A program made the position numbers and the translations under genes. A stretch of DNA of 64,000 bases, from the NCBI RefSeq assembly GCF_000224335.1, contig NZ_AFXZ01000050.1, forward strand, positions 22,566 to 86,565, written 5' to 3'. Shown piece after piece: positions 19,557-27,028 of this stretch. The stretch is from Bizionia argentinensis JUB59 (lineage in GTDB: Bacteria > Bacteroidota > Bacteroidia > Flavobacteriales > Flavobacteriaceae). The notes under the pieces are model-generated. The model saw only the letters and a program-made list of their open reading frames with translations. It was not told the origin of the DNA and did not search any database. The first letter of the stretch is position 1. Every line of letters starts with the position of its first letter.

Positions 19557-20744
19557 TTATTCTAAAATTTCAGTTACTTGACCTGCACCTACAGTTCTAC
19601 CACCTTCACGGATAGCGAAACGTAAACCTACATTCATTGCAATAGCCTGAATTAATTCAACTGTAATAGTTAAATTATCACCTGGCATAACCATTTCAAC
19701 ACCATCTGGAAGCATAATGTTTCCTGTTACATCCGTTGTACGAACGTAAAATTGTGGACGGTAGTTATTATGGAATGGTGTATGACGACCACCTTCTTCT
19801 TTTTTCAAGATATAAACCTCAGCTTTAAATTTAGCATGTGGTGTTACAGAACCTGGCTTAACAATAACCATACCTCTAGAGATTTGAGACTTCTCAATAC
19901 CTCTTAATAAGATACCTGCATTATCACCAGCTTCACCTCTATCTAAAATTTGACGGAACATTTCAATTCCAGTAATAGTAGACGTTAACTTTTCAGCACC
20001 CATACCAATAATTTCTACTGGATCTCCTGTTTTACCAATACCAGTTTCGATACGACCTGTAGCAACAGTTCCACGACCTGTAATTGAGAAAACATCTTCA
20101 ACAGGCATCAAGAAAGGCTTATCCATTTCACGAACAGGCTCCTCAATCCACTCATCAACAGCTGCCATTAATTCAAGAATAGAATCAACCCACTTTTGCT
20201 CACCGTTAAGTGCACCTAAAGCTGAACCAGCTATAACAGGACCGTTGTCCCCATCATATTCGTAAAAAGATAATAAGTCACGAATTTCCATTTCTACTAA
20301 TTCAAGTAATTCTGGATCGTCAACTAAATCTACTTTATTCATAAACACAACCATTCTAGGAATACCAACCTGGCGACCTAAAAGAATATGCTCACGAGTT
20401 TGTGGCATCGGGCCATCAGTTGCAGCAACTACTAGAATTGCTCCATCCATTTGCGCAGCACCAGTAACCATGTTCTTCACGTAATCCGCGTGACCTGGAC
20501 AGTCAACGTGTGCATAGTGACGGTTTGCAGTTGCGTACTCAACGTGAGATGTATTAATAGTAATACCACGTTCTTTTTCTTCTGGAGCATTGTCAATCTG
20601 GTCGAATGATCTTGCTTCTGAATAACCTGCATCAGCTAATACTTTTGTAATAGCAGCAGTCGTGGTTGTTTTTCCGTGATCTACGTGTCCAATGGTACCT
20701 ATGTTAAGGTGTGGTTTTGAACGATCGAAAGTTGCCTTTGCCAT
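19557..20744 (-). CDS. tuf: Elongation factor Tu
   Basis: The 395-residue GTPase that delivers aminoacyl-tRNA to the ribosome. The P-loop GHVDHGKTT (19-27), the switch I sequence with [20 protein letters not shown] and NKVD are intact, followed by the beta-barrel domains II and III. It follows four tRNA genes and precedes tRNA-Trp and secE, the classical tRNA-tufB arrangement. No Shine-Dalgarno precedes the ATG, as is usual for this phylum. Confidence 0.99.
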   Translation of the reverse strand: MAKATFDRSKPHLNIGTIGHVDHGKTTTTAAITKVLADAGYSEARSFDQIDNAPEEKERGITINTSHVEYATANRHYAHVDCPGHADYVKNMVTGAAQMDGAILVVAATDGPMPQTREHILLGRQVGIPRMVVFMNKVDLVDDPELLELVEMEIRDLLSFYEYDGDNGPVIAGSALGALNGEQKWVDSILELMAAVDEWIEEPVREMDKPFLMPVEDVFSITGRGTVATGRIETGIGKTGDPVEIIGMGAEKLTSTITGIEMFRQILDRGEAGDNAGILLRGIEKSQISRGMVIVKPGSVTPHAKFKAEVYILKKEEGGRHTPFHNNYRPQFYVRTTDVTGNIMLPDGVEMVMPGDNLTITVELIQAIAMNVGLRFAIREGGRTVGAGQVTEILE

Positions 20745-20799
20745 GTTTATTTTATTTTAATCTATTTATATTAGTACTTATATTATTCAATATTAAATG

Positions 20800-20871
20800 A
20801 GCCAATGACGGGAATTGAACCCGTGGCCTCTTCCTTACCAAGGAAACGCTCTACCCCTGAGCTACACCGGC
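20800..20871 (-). tRNA. tRNA-Thr (anticodon GGT)
   Basis: A 72-base cloverleaf. The anticodon loop TTGGTAA carries GGT, reading ACC/ACU. The acceptor GCCGGTG pairs with CATTGGC (two G-U pairs). Fourth tRNA of the operon, just ahead of tuf. Confidence 0.97.
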
Positions 20872-20921
20872 GTAAAGTTTTTATTTCCTAATCTTTTCCA
20901 TGCCTGCATAAAGACAAACCT

Positions 20922-20957
20922 TAAAAGAAGAGATTCCTGACTTCACAGGAATTTTTT
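20922..20957. other. Hairpin between tRNA-Gly and tRNA-Thr(GGT)
   Basis: ATTCCTG pairs with CAGGAAT around a short loop, with six T on the plus-strand side. It looks like a plus-strand terminator although no plus-strand gene is present. On the operon RNA it is simply a spacer hairpin. Confidence 0.4.
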
Positions 20958-20958
20958 G

Positions 20959-21031
20959 AGCGAGAGACCGGGTTCGAACCGGCGACATTCAGCTTGGAAG
21001 GCTGACGCTCTACCAACTGAGCTACTCTCGC
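20959..21031 (-). tRNA. tRNA-Gly (anticodon TCC)
   Basis: A 73-base cloverleaf with anticodon stem TCAGC/GCTGA, loop CTTCCAA and anticodon TCC, reading GGA. The acceptor GCGAGAG pairs perfectly with CTCTCGC. Confidence 0.97.
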
Positions 21032-21285
21032 ATTTCTTTGAACATATTTCTATATTCAAAAGGTATTTTCATTATTTCAATTTCGGATTAAATTCTAATC
21101 CCGTAAAAGTAAACTTTTACTTAAACTTTAAAAACGTATTCTAAAATTTTTTTCAATCACTTTCCTTTCGGCCCGCAATTTCCAACTTTTAATTTACAAT
21201 TTCACAAATGTAACGTTTAAAAGTTTTATCATCACCTTCCTTTGCACGGTAATCCATAAGGACAAAACCTTGCTTAAAAGCTTAG

Positions 21286-21367
<82 letters not shown>

Positions 21368-21406
21368 AATCACTTTAATTCAATATTTCAAAAAAACTTT
21401 TCTTTG

Positions 21407-21480
21407 AGCCGATGGAGGGACTCGAACCCACGACCTGCTGATTACAAATCAGCTGCTCTAGCCAGCTGAGCTACATCGGC
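21407..21480 (-). tRNA. tRNA-Thr (anticodon TGT), copy 2
   Basis: A 74-base cloverleaf, identical to the copy at 3116-3189 except that the acceptor base pair 7-66 is G-C here and G-U there. First gene of the tRNA-tuf operon. Confidence 0.97.
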
Positions 21481-21502
21481 TTTTTAGCATCTCATTCGCG
21501 CT

Positions 21503-21530
21503 AAAAAAAGCCCGCTATTTCTAACGGACT
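21503..21530 (-). terminator. Terminator of hpf
   Basis: On the minus strand AGTCCGTTA pairs with TAGCGGGCT (two G-U pairs) around a GAAA tetraloop, followed by seven T. The predicted start of the tRNA-tuf transcript falls inside the 5' arm, so only RNA arriving from hpf can fold it. Confidence 0.88.
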
Positions 21531-21531
21531 G

Positions 21532-21562
21532 CAAATGTATATAAATATTTAATTATTCAAAA
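21532..21562 (-). promoter_or_regulatory. Promoter of the tRNA-Thr/Tyr/Gly/Thr-tuf operon
   Basis: TTTTG (21562-21558), an 18-base AT-only spacer, then TACATTTG (21539-21532) on the minus strand: an exact Bacteroidetes promoter. Initiation should fall at about 21524-21529. Confidence 0.88.
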
Positions 21563-21579
21563 CATTTTATTGATTTATT

Positions 21580-21882
21580 TTACAAATGTGGCCTTAATTT
21601 TTCTTTTCGCTTTTTTAATTGGCGTTCAAGTGATGCTACAGCGGTATCTACAGCCTCCTCAAAAGTTTTACATTGTTTTTTTACTACAAAACTATCTCCA
21701 GGCACATTTACTTGCGCTTCAAAAATCTTGTTTGCCTTATCACTTGTGTTTTCTACTTTTAAATAAACATCGGTTTGAATGACCTTATCGTAGTACAAAT
21801 CTAACTTATCCATTCGCTTCTGAATAAAATCTATCAATTTTTGATCTGCGTTAAAATTAACGGACTGTGTGTTTACTTTCAT
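21580..21882 (-). CDS. hpf: Ribosome hibernation-promoting factor, short form
   Basis: A 100-residue HPF/RaiA (YfiA-type) protein that binds the decoding site of idle ribosomes in stationary phase. The beta-alpha-beta-beta-beta-alpha fold is readable: VNTQSVNFNADQKLIDFIQK, then YYDKVIQTDVYLKVENT, EAQVNVPGDSFVVKKQ and a basic C-terminal helix ending KKRKEK. There is no dimerisation domain of the long form. It follows xerC by 40 bases and has its own terminator. Confidence 0.92.
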   Translation of the reverse strand: MKVNTQSVNFNADQKLIDFIQKRMDKLDLYYDKVIQTDVYLKVENTSDKANKIFEAQVNVPGDSFVVKKQCKTFEEAVDTAVASLERQLKKRKEKLRPHL

Positions 21883-21922
21883 ACGATTCTAATTTTTTTA
21901 ATTAAACAAACGAATTTTACTG

Positions 21923-22816
21923 CTATTTTTTCTGTCCTCTTGGGTGCGCTTTTAAATATACCTTCTTTAATTCCGATATACTATTGTGTGTGTATATTTG
22001 TGTTGCAGCTAAACTGGAATGACCTAATAACTCTTTAACGGTATTTATATCTGCACCTTGATTTAGTAAATGTGTCGCAAATGAATGTCTTAAAATATGC
22101 GGGCTCTTTTTTACTTTAGAAGATGCTAAACTAAAATAATCATTTATTACACGGTAGACAAGTGTTTCATAAATTTTAACGCCTTTTTGGGTTAAAAAAA
22201 GGTAGTCAATATCAGAAATGTTTTCCAATTGATTTCTTATTTCCAAATAATATTTAATGGTTTTAATTACCGAGTCTAACAATGGAATAATACGTTCTTT
22301 GTTTCGTTTACCTAAAACTTTTAGCGTTTTATTGGAAAGATCGATTTGGTTTAATTTGATTTCTACCAATTCAATGCGGCGAATTCCAGTTGAATAGAAT
22401 AATTCAATAATAAACTTATTTCGTACACCTTCAAAAGTATCATCAAATTCCAGATCGTCCAAAACGGTTGCCACTTCAGCTTCAGAAAAAGGTATTTGAA
22501 TTTTCTTACTCGTTTTTAATGCCTTGTGTTTTGATAGTGGATTAACCTGAATATCACCAACCTTAATTTGAAATTTATAATAGGAATTTAGTGCCGAAAT
22601 TTTCCGATTTATAGAACGATTGTTCATTTCCTTATCTACTAAACTAACAATCCAGGTTCTAATTTCTGGATAATTAACGGATAACATATCTTCTGTTTGG
22701 TAAGTTTCTGATAGAAAAGTTAGAAAGTCCTGCAAGTCTTTCTTGTATGCTTTTACAGTGAGTTTGGAATAGTGCTTTTCCAAAAGCAAGTAGTCCATAA
22801 AAGCTTGAAAGGGCAT
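21923..22816 (-). CDS. xerC: Site-specific tyrosine recombinase XerC-like
   Basis: A 297-residue recombinase that resolves chromosome dimers at dif, probably with a partner recombinase encoded elsewhere. The N-terminal SAM-like core-binding domain covers about 1-85. The catalytic set is complete: Arg146 (STGIRRIEL), Lys170 (LGKRNKER), His240 and Arg243 (SPHILRHSFATHLL), His266 (LLGHSS) and nucleophile Tyr275 (QIYTH). The neighbours rpsU and hpf are housekeeping genes and no att sites or cargo are seen, so this is the chromosomal enzyme and not an element integrase. Confidence 0.9.
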   Translation of the reverse strand: MPFQAFMDYLLLEKHYSKLTVKAYKKDLQDFLTFLSETYQTEDMLSVNYPEIRTWIVSLVDKEMNNRSINRKISALNSYYKFQIKVGDIQVNPLSKHKALKTSKKIQIPFSEAEVATVLDDLEFDDTFEGVRNKFIIELFYSTGIRRIELVEIKLNQIDLSNKTLKVLGKRNKERIIPLLDSVIKTIKYYLEIRNQLENISDIDYLFLTQKGVKIYETLVYRVINDYFSLASSKVKKSPHILRHSFATHLLNQGADINTVKELLGHSSLAATQIYTHNSISELKKVYLKAHPRGQKK

Positions 22817-22925
22817 ATTGGTTAATGTGTTAATGATTAATATAAATTTAATTACTAAAATAGATTATTTAATAATACGCATATTTATAAAACTACGAAG
22901 ATTAATTGAGCTTTTAGTTTAGAAC

Positions 22926-22952
22926 ATAAAAATCCCGCATTTCTGCAGGATT
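22926..22952 (-). terminator. Terminator of rpsU
   Basis: On the minus strand AATCCTGCA pairs with TGCGGGATT around GAAA (one mismatched position), followed by five T. Confidence 0.8.
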
Positions 22953-22954
22953 CT

Positions 22955-22983
22955 TATAATATAATATAATATAATATAATATA
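22955..22983. repeat. TATAA pentanucleotide microsatellite
   Basis: Nearly six tandem copies of TATAA between the rpsU stop (22991) and its terminator. Such tracts slip easily in replication. Confidence 0.95.
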
Positions 22984-22990
22984 CATGAGA

Positions 22991-23185
22991 TTACATACTT
23001 GCTTGATCTCTTAATCGCTGAACATATTGAGCTTTTTGAATTAGTGCTCTATTTTCAACCGAAGGCTTTGTAAACTGTTTGCCAGTTTGTAAAGCGCGTT
23101 TTGTCTTCGTTTTATCAAACTTTCGTTTGTAACGCTTTAACGCCCTATCTATATTTTCTCCTTCTTTAATTGGTATAATTAACAT
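22991..23185 (-). CDS. rpsU: 30S ribosomal protein bS21
   Basis: A 64-residue basic protein beginning MLIIPIKEGENIDRALKRYK. I place the start at ATG 23185; the frame remains open to an ATG at 23218, but that one would put the Shine-Dalgarno inside the gene and lie at the transcription start. bS21 sits at the ribosome platform next to the 16S 3' end. The gene has a perfect promoter, a strong Shine-Dalgarno and its own terminator, so it is an independent unit, which suits self-regulation. Confidence 0.97.
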   Translation of the reverse strand: MLIIPIKEGENIDRALKRYKRKFDKTKTKRALQTGKQFTKPSVENRALIQKAQYVQRLRDQASM

Positions 23186-23193
23186 AGTCCTTA

Positions 23194-23200
23194 ACCTCCT
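23194..23200 (-). promoter_or_regulatory. Strong Shine-Dalgarno of rpsU
   Basis: AGGAGGT on the minus strand, eight bases before the ATG, pairs with seven bases of the 16S 3' end. Flavobacterial ribosomes are known to hide their anti-Shine-Dalgarno with bS21, bS18 and bS6, so its strength here is meaningful. Confidence 0.9.
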
Positions 23201-23222
23201 CTCTTTTAAAATTTTCAAGGTG

Positions 23223-23252
23223 CAAAAATAGTTACAATTTTAGATTTTGCAA
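23223..23252 (-). promoter_or_regulatory. Promoter of rpsU
   Basis: TTG (23252-23250), 19 bases, TATTTTTG (23230-23223): exact Bacteroidetes pattern. The mRNA leader would be about 32 bases. Confidence 0.88.
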
Positions 23253-23337
23253 TGGAAAATTTAAAAATTATTAATAACCGTTAATACTATTGAAAAGGAA
23301 CTACAATCATATCGAATTGCGCTAATAATTTATCCAC

Positions 23338-23380
23338 AAAAAAAAACGCAAACCACTTAAATAAAGTCGTTTGCGTTTTA
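23338..23380 (-). terminator. Terminator of the carboxypeptidase-regulatory-like gene
   Basis: On the minus strand AACGCAAACGACTT pairs with AAGTGGTTTGCGTT (one mismatch) around a five-base loop, followed by eight T. Confidence 0.88.
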
Positions 23381-23405
23381 TTAAATCGTTGAATATATTC
23401 TAAAA

Positions 23406-24833
23406 CTAATCTTTAAATAAACTATAGCGTTTGGTTAAATCTTGAATTAGTTTCTCTTCTTCTTTACTCTCTAGCAATGTGTTGTAGTTCTCCCAAAATT
23501 CTTTATTATAAGGTTTTGGCGAAAACAAATCGGCATCCCAAGTTTGTCTTAAAGTCCGCTGAATTTCAGCATCATCCGTAATTATTTCAGTAAATAAAAT
23601 TTCCTGTACGGTATAATAAAATCGCTCTCCCTTATTTACAATCGACTCATCAATATCTGTTTTCGGATTATTTACTACGGCTCTTACATTAACAAGTTTT
23701 GGCGTTTCGTAATAAACATAATTTAAGTACATATTATCTTGGTACTCTTTATAAGTCAATATCAATTTATGATTGATGGTTGTATCATAAAGTGTTTTAC
23801 TTCGGCTGCGTTGTGCTTTAGATGCGGCTACGAGCTCGTATTCTATCTTCTTAATTGCATAATTATCCCAATAAACATAAATCCATCCTTTTGGATGATA
23901 GCCATCGTTAAAAACGCCTGGTGTTTCTAGATTTACATATTCGAAACTTTCTGAAATACTAATTTTATAAATTTTTCGATCGTTTTCAACTAAAACTGTA
24001 TCCAGTTTAAACTGATGCTTACTCATAATGTCCTCTCCAAATAAAGCTTTGGGATTTCCAGCATTTCTAACCATATTCAGTTTACCCTGAAATAGCGTTT
24101 CGAGTCCATTAATGCGATTATCATTCCATTTTATAGCATTAACTAGTGATTTTGTTTGAATGGTATCACGCCTTAAATTGTTTTTAGAAAACTTGCGGTT
24201 TTTAATTCTATTTTTTAAAAAAGCAGTATATGCTAGCAAACTATCCACATCGCGTAAATCGTAACTTTTACGGACCTGATCTACGTTTATCTTAAGATTT
24301 TCTGCTGGATTAGATGCAAAACTAGAATCGTATAAAGTAATAGCACTTTCAATAAGCCACTTAAACTCTTTTTTATTACGCTCTTTATGACGCATAAACC
24401 CTTTTTGCAAATATGACGAATCTGGCAAATTTTCAGGTAACTCTTCCAGTGCCCGCATAACGATATCGTTTCCTGTTTTAGGCCTAGTTTCCGCTACCAA
24501 CAGTATTTCATCTAATGAGGCAACATCATCATCCAAATAAATTTCGAAAGATGCATCGAACTCATTAACCGGGATTTTATAACTTTTAAATCCAATAGAT
24601 GACACCACTAAAGTGTCTTTTTGATACTTATCAGGCACCCGTAATAAAAACTTACCATCGGCGTTTGTAACGGTTCCGATGGTAGTGTTTTTAACATAAA
24701 TGCTTGCGCTTTCAATAGGCTGAAAAGAGCTTCCCTCTAAAACCGTGTTTGTTAATTCAGTTTGTGCCGAAACACATGTTCCTACAAGAATTAAAAAAGA
24801 ACTTAAAAAGCACGTTTTAAAACGATTTTTCAT
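23406..24833 (-). CDS. Carboxypeptidase-regulatory-like domain protein (exported)
   Basis: A 475-residue protein with a signal peptide (residues 1-23, ending VSAQ). Residues about 25-105 form a carboxypeptidase-regulatory-like beta-sandwich (TVLEGSSFQPIESASIYVKN, GTVTNADGKFLLRVP, VSSIGFKSYKIPV), the module that precedes TonB receptors and surface proteins in Bacteroidetes. The rest, after LLVAETRPKTGNDIVMRALE, resembles the long helical and beta-rich part of DUF5686-type envelope proteins but lacks a clear barrel. Substrate unknown; likely periplasmic or outer-membrane attached. Confidence 0.75.
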   Translation of the reverse strand: MKNRFKTCFLSSFLILVGTCVSAQTELTNTVLEGSSFQPIESASIYVKNTTIGTVTNADGKFLLRVPDKYQKDTLVVSSIGFKSYKIPVNEFDASFEIYLDDDVASLDEILLVAETRPKTGNDIVMRALEELPENLPDSSYLQKGFMRHKERNKKEFKWLIESAITLYDSSFASNPAENLKINVDQVRKSYDLRDVDSLLAYTAFLKNRIKNRKFSKNNLRRDTIQTKSLVNAIKWNDNRINGLETLFQGKLNMVRNAGNPKALFGEDIMSKHQFKLDTVLVENDRKIYKISISESFEYVNLETPGVFNDGYHPKGWIYVYWDNYAIKKIEYELVAASKAQRSRSKTLYDTTINHKLILTYKEYQDNMYLNYVYYETPKLVNVRAVVNNPKTDIDESIVNKGERFYYTVQEILFTEIITDDAEIQRTLRQTWDADLFSPKPYNKEFWENYNTLLESKEEEKLIQDLTKRYSLFKD

Positions 24834-24845
24834 TTTATGAATTAT

Positions 24846-24900
24846 TTACTTAATAGCTGGCTTATAATATTTACCATCTAAATTCATTTTAGCGAATTGC
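24846..24900 (-). pseudogene. Duplicated 3' end of the acyl-CoA dehydrogenase gene
   Basis: On the minus strand this reads AKMNLDGKYYKPAIK plus stop, against AKMTLDGKDYKPATK plus stop at the true end of the neighbouring gene (12 of 15 residues equal). It begins about 30 bases after that gene's stop. No further homology is readable between the two, so only the 3' tip was copied or survives. Confidence 0.8.
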
Positions 24901-24931
24901 TAAACAATTTTCACCAAAATAACTATTGTTT

Positions 24932-26101
24932 TTATTTAGTCGCTGGCTTATAATCCTTTCCGTCCAAAGTCATTTTGGCGATGATTTCCCGTAAAATCTC
25001 AGATGTTCCACCACCAATTGGTCCTAAACGGCTATCGCGTAATAATCGAGCCATTGGATATTCTTCCATATAACCGTAACCGCCTAAAAACTGTAGACAT
25101 TGATAAATAACCTCATCGGCCATTTTAGTAGATTGTAATTTAGAAATTGTTGCTTCTTTAACTACATATTCTCCTTTATTCATACGGTTTGTTACCGAAT
25201 AATTAAATTCTTTACAAACAATCATATTAGCATAAGCATCTGAATACGCATGACGCAAGGCTTGGAAATTATTGATGCTTTTCCCAAAAGCGTAACGCTC
25301 ACTCATATATTGTTTGGCATAATCCAAAGCAAATTCAGCTCTAGCATGTGCGTTTACACCCATAATTAAACGTTCGAAAGCAAAATGTTGCATAATGTAT
25401 GGAAAGCCTTTGTTGACTTCTCCCATTAAGTTTTCGGCAGGGATAGTTACATTATCGAATGCAATTTCAGCTGTATCACTGGCTCTCCAGCCTAATTTAT
25501 CGAGTTTGGTAGCCGAGATACCTGGTGTATCTCTATCCATGATAAACATACTAATACCTTTGTTTCCTAACTCCGGATTTGTTTTAGCCGCAACCACTAA
25601 ATAGTCGCTATAAATACCATTAGTAATAAACGTTTTAGATCCGTTAAGAACATAGGTATCCCCTTTCTTTTCGGCTGTTGTACGCATGGCTGCAACATCA
25701 CTTCCACCAAAAGGTTCGGTAACACATAAGCAACCAATCATATCGCCACTGATACTTGCCGTTAAATATTTTTCTTTAATAGCTTCACTACCTTCTGCAT
25801 TTACGTGTGTCATTGCCAAATAAGCATGGGCCCACATATTAGCGGCAAATCCACCAGAATTAACTTTCTGTAATTCTTCAAGAAATATAATAGTATAAAA
25901 TAAGTCTAAATCTAATCCGCCATATGCTTCCGGGTAGTTAACACCAAAAAAGCCCATATCGCCAAATTTCTTCCATATAAAACGCTCAACGGTTCCGTCT
26001 TTCTCCCATTTTTCAATATGTGGAACAACTTCTTTTTGTAAAAAATCTTTTAAGCTCTGTCTAAACAAGTTATGCTCTTCGGTGAAGTACATAGTATTCA
26101 T
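24932..26101 (-). CDS. Acyl-CoA dehydrogenase family protein
   Basis: A 389-residue flavoenzyme that oxidises acyl-CoA to enoyl-CoA. The FAD/substrate motif CVTEPFGGSDVAAMRTT (126-142), the middle beta domain and the C-terminal RDSRLGPIGGGTSEI are clear. The position of the medium-chain catalytic Glu is Gly here (IGGGTSEI); Glu243 in HFAFERLIMG is placed like the base of long-chain and isovaleryl-CoA dehydrogenases, so that subfamily is likelier. It ends the symporter-HhH-dehydrogenase run (gap 21 bases). The start at 26101 is followed by an alternative ATG three codons on. Confidence 0.9.
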   Translation of the reverse strand: MNTMYFTEEHNLFRQSLKDFLQKEVVPHIEKWEKDGTVERFIWKKFGDMGFFGVNYPEAYGGLDLDLFYTIIFLEELQKVNSGGFAANMWAHAYLAMTHVNAEGSEAIKEKYLTASISGDMIGCLCVTEPFGGSDVAAMRTTAEKKGDTYVLNGSKTFITNGIYSDYLVVAAKTNPELGNKGISMFIMDRDTPGISATKLDKLGWRASDTAEIAFDNVTIPAENLMGEVNKGFPYIMQHFAFERLIMGVNAHARAEFALDYAKQYMSERYAFGKSINNFQALRHAYSDAYANMIVCKEFNYSVTNRMNKGEYVVKEATISKLQSTKMADEVIYQCLQFLGGYGYMEEYPMARLLRDSRLGPIGGGTSEILREIIAKMTLDGKDYKPATK

Positions 26102-26122
26102 AAATTTCTTTTTTTTGTATAA

Positions 26123-27019
26123 TTATTCAATCAACAAATATAATGTAATAATCTCAAATTTGCTGACTGGAAAGTCCTTAACTTTCGTTAAATCATTCAA
26201 TGATTGGAAGCCATCGCGCAAGGTTCGTTGCTCTATTATATTATGCGCCACCTCATAATCAATATAATTTATGTTTACCAATTGATCACGCGTAGCTGTA
26301 TTTAAATTAATTAGTTGAATAGATTTGGGCGTTTTTACCGTGAATTGCTCTTTAATTCTCAAAATTACTTCCGGTGACAAGCCATAGACCTCGGTAAGTT
26401 GAATATCGGCAATAAAAATAGATCCTATTTCTTCGCGATAATTGATAATTCGTTCCGATAACTTTTCACCCACACCATATACCCGCTTTAATTGTGAAGC
26501 TGTTACCGTATTTAAATCAATTTTTTCAGCAAAGGTTTTGGGTTTATTATTATTATTATTATTATTATTATCATAATTCTGATTAACATTTTTAGGCTTT
26601 GGATTTGTCACCCAATCTGGAAACTTGAAGTAAGGTGATAATCTTTCCAAAAGCGAATCGGATACTTTGGTAACCTGCTGAAAATCTTTAGCAGAATTCA
26701 CCCATTTTTCAGTTGCTCTAAAATGATGTAGCCGATCTATTTCTTCATTACTCATTCCCAAAGTGTAACCTTTATAATCGGTTATATAATTTGGATTAAA
26801 TGGATATACTTTAGGCTTTAATTTTTGTAATTGCACTAGTTTAAGCGAATCTACTTCTTTTTGCAAATCATCAATTACAAAGTTGGTTTCCGCGTGTACA
26901 CCTAAAGATTTATCATACAAATAAAAAGCAACCTGCAAAAAAACTATAACGGTTACCAATAGAAAAATCCCATTTCGCTGTTTTCTTGTAAACGTGAAAT
27001 GGGATTTTTGTATGTTCAT
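26123..27019 (-). CDS. Helix-hairpin-helix (ComEA-like) membrane-anchored protein
   Basis: A 298-residue protein with one N-terminal membrane helix (about 17-34), a spacer rich in charged residues, a run of eight asparagines (151-158) and two helix-hairpin-helix DNA-binding domains, at about 165-225 (GVGEKLSERIINYRE) and 235-298 (INLNTATRDQLVNINYIDYE). This resembles ComEA, the periplasmic DNA receptor of natural transformation, though ComEA is usually much shorter. The asparagine run is coded by a pure AAT microsatellite. It starts nine bases after the symporter gene. Confidence 0.85.
   Translation of the reverse strand: MNIQKSHFTFTRKQRNGIFLLVTVIVFLQVAFYLYDKSLGVHAETNFVIDDLQKEVDSLKLVQLQKLKPKVYPFNPNYITDYKGYTLGMSNEEIDRLHHFRATEKWVNSAKDFQQVTKVSDSLLERLSPYFKFPDWVTNPKPKNVNQNYDNNNNNNNNKPKTFAEKIDLNTVTASQLKRVYGVGEKLSERIINYREEIGSIFIADIQLTEVYGLSPEVILRIKEQFTVKTPKSIQLINLNTATRDQLVNINYIDYEVAHNIIEQRTLRDGFQSLNDLTKVKDFPVSKFEIITLYLLIE
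26544..26570. repeat. TTA/AAT trinucleotide microsatellite inside the HhH gene
   Basis: Nine TTA units (AAT on the coding strand), specifying most of the asparagine run in the linker between the membrane anchor and the DNA-binding domains. In-frame slippage would change linker length only. Confidence 0.95.
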
Positions 27020-27028
27020 ATTAAGAAT

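Noticed and set aside
20956..21144. Plus-strand frame starting MSERPGSNRRHSAWK
   Set aside because: Antisense of tRNA-Gly.
21923..22816. Integrase marking an integrated element
   Set aside because: XerC-type sequence beside rpsU and hpf, no cargo, no attachment repeats at the nearby tRNA genes.
23186..23218. Longer start for bS21 (11 extra residues)
   Set aside because: Would place the Shine-Dalgarno inside the gene and the ATG at the predicted transcription start; the protein family begins MLIIPIKEGE.
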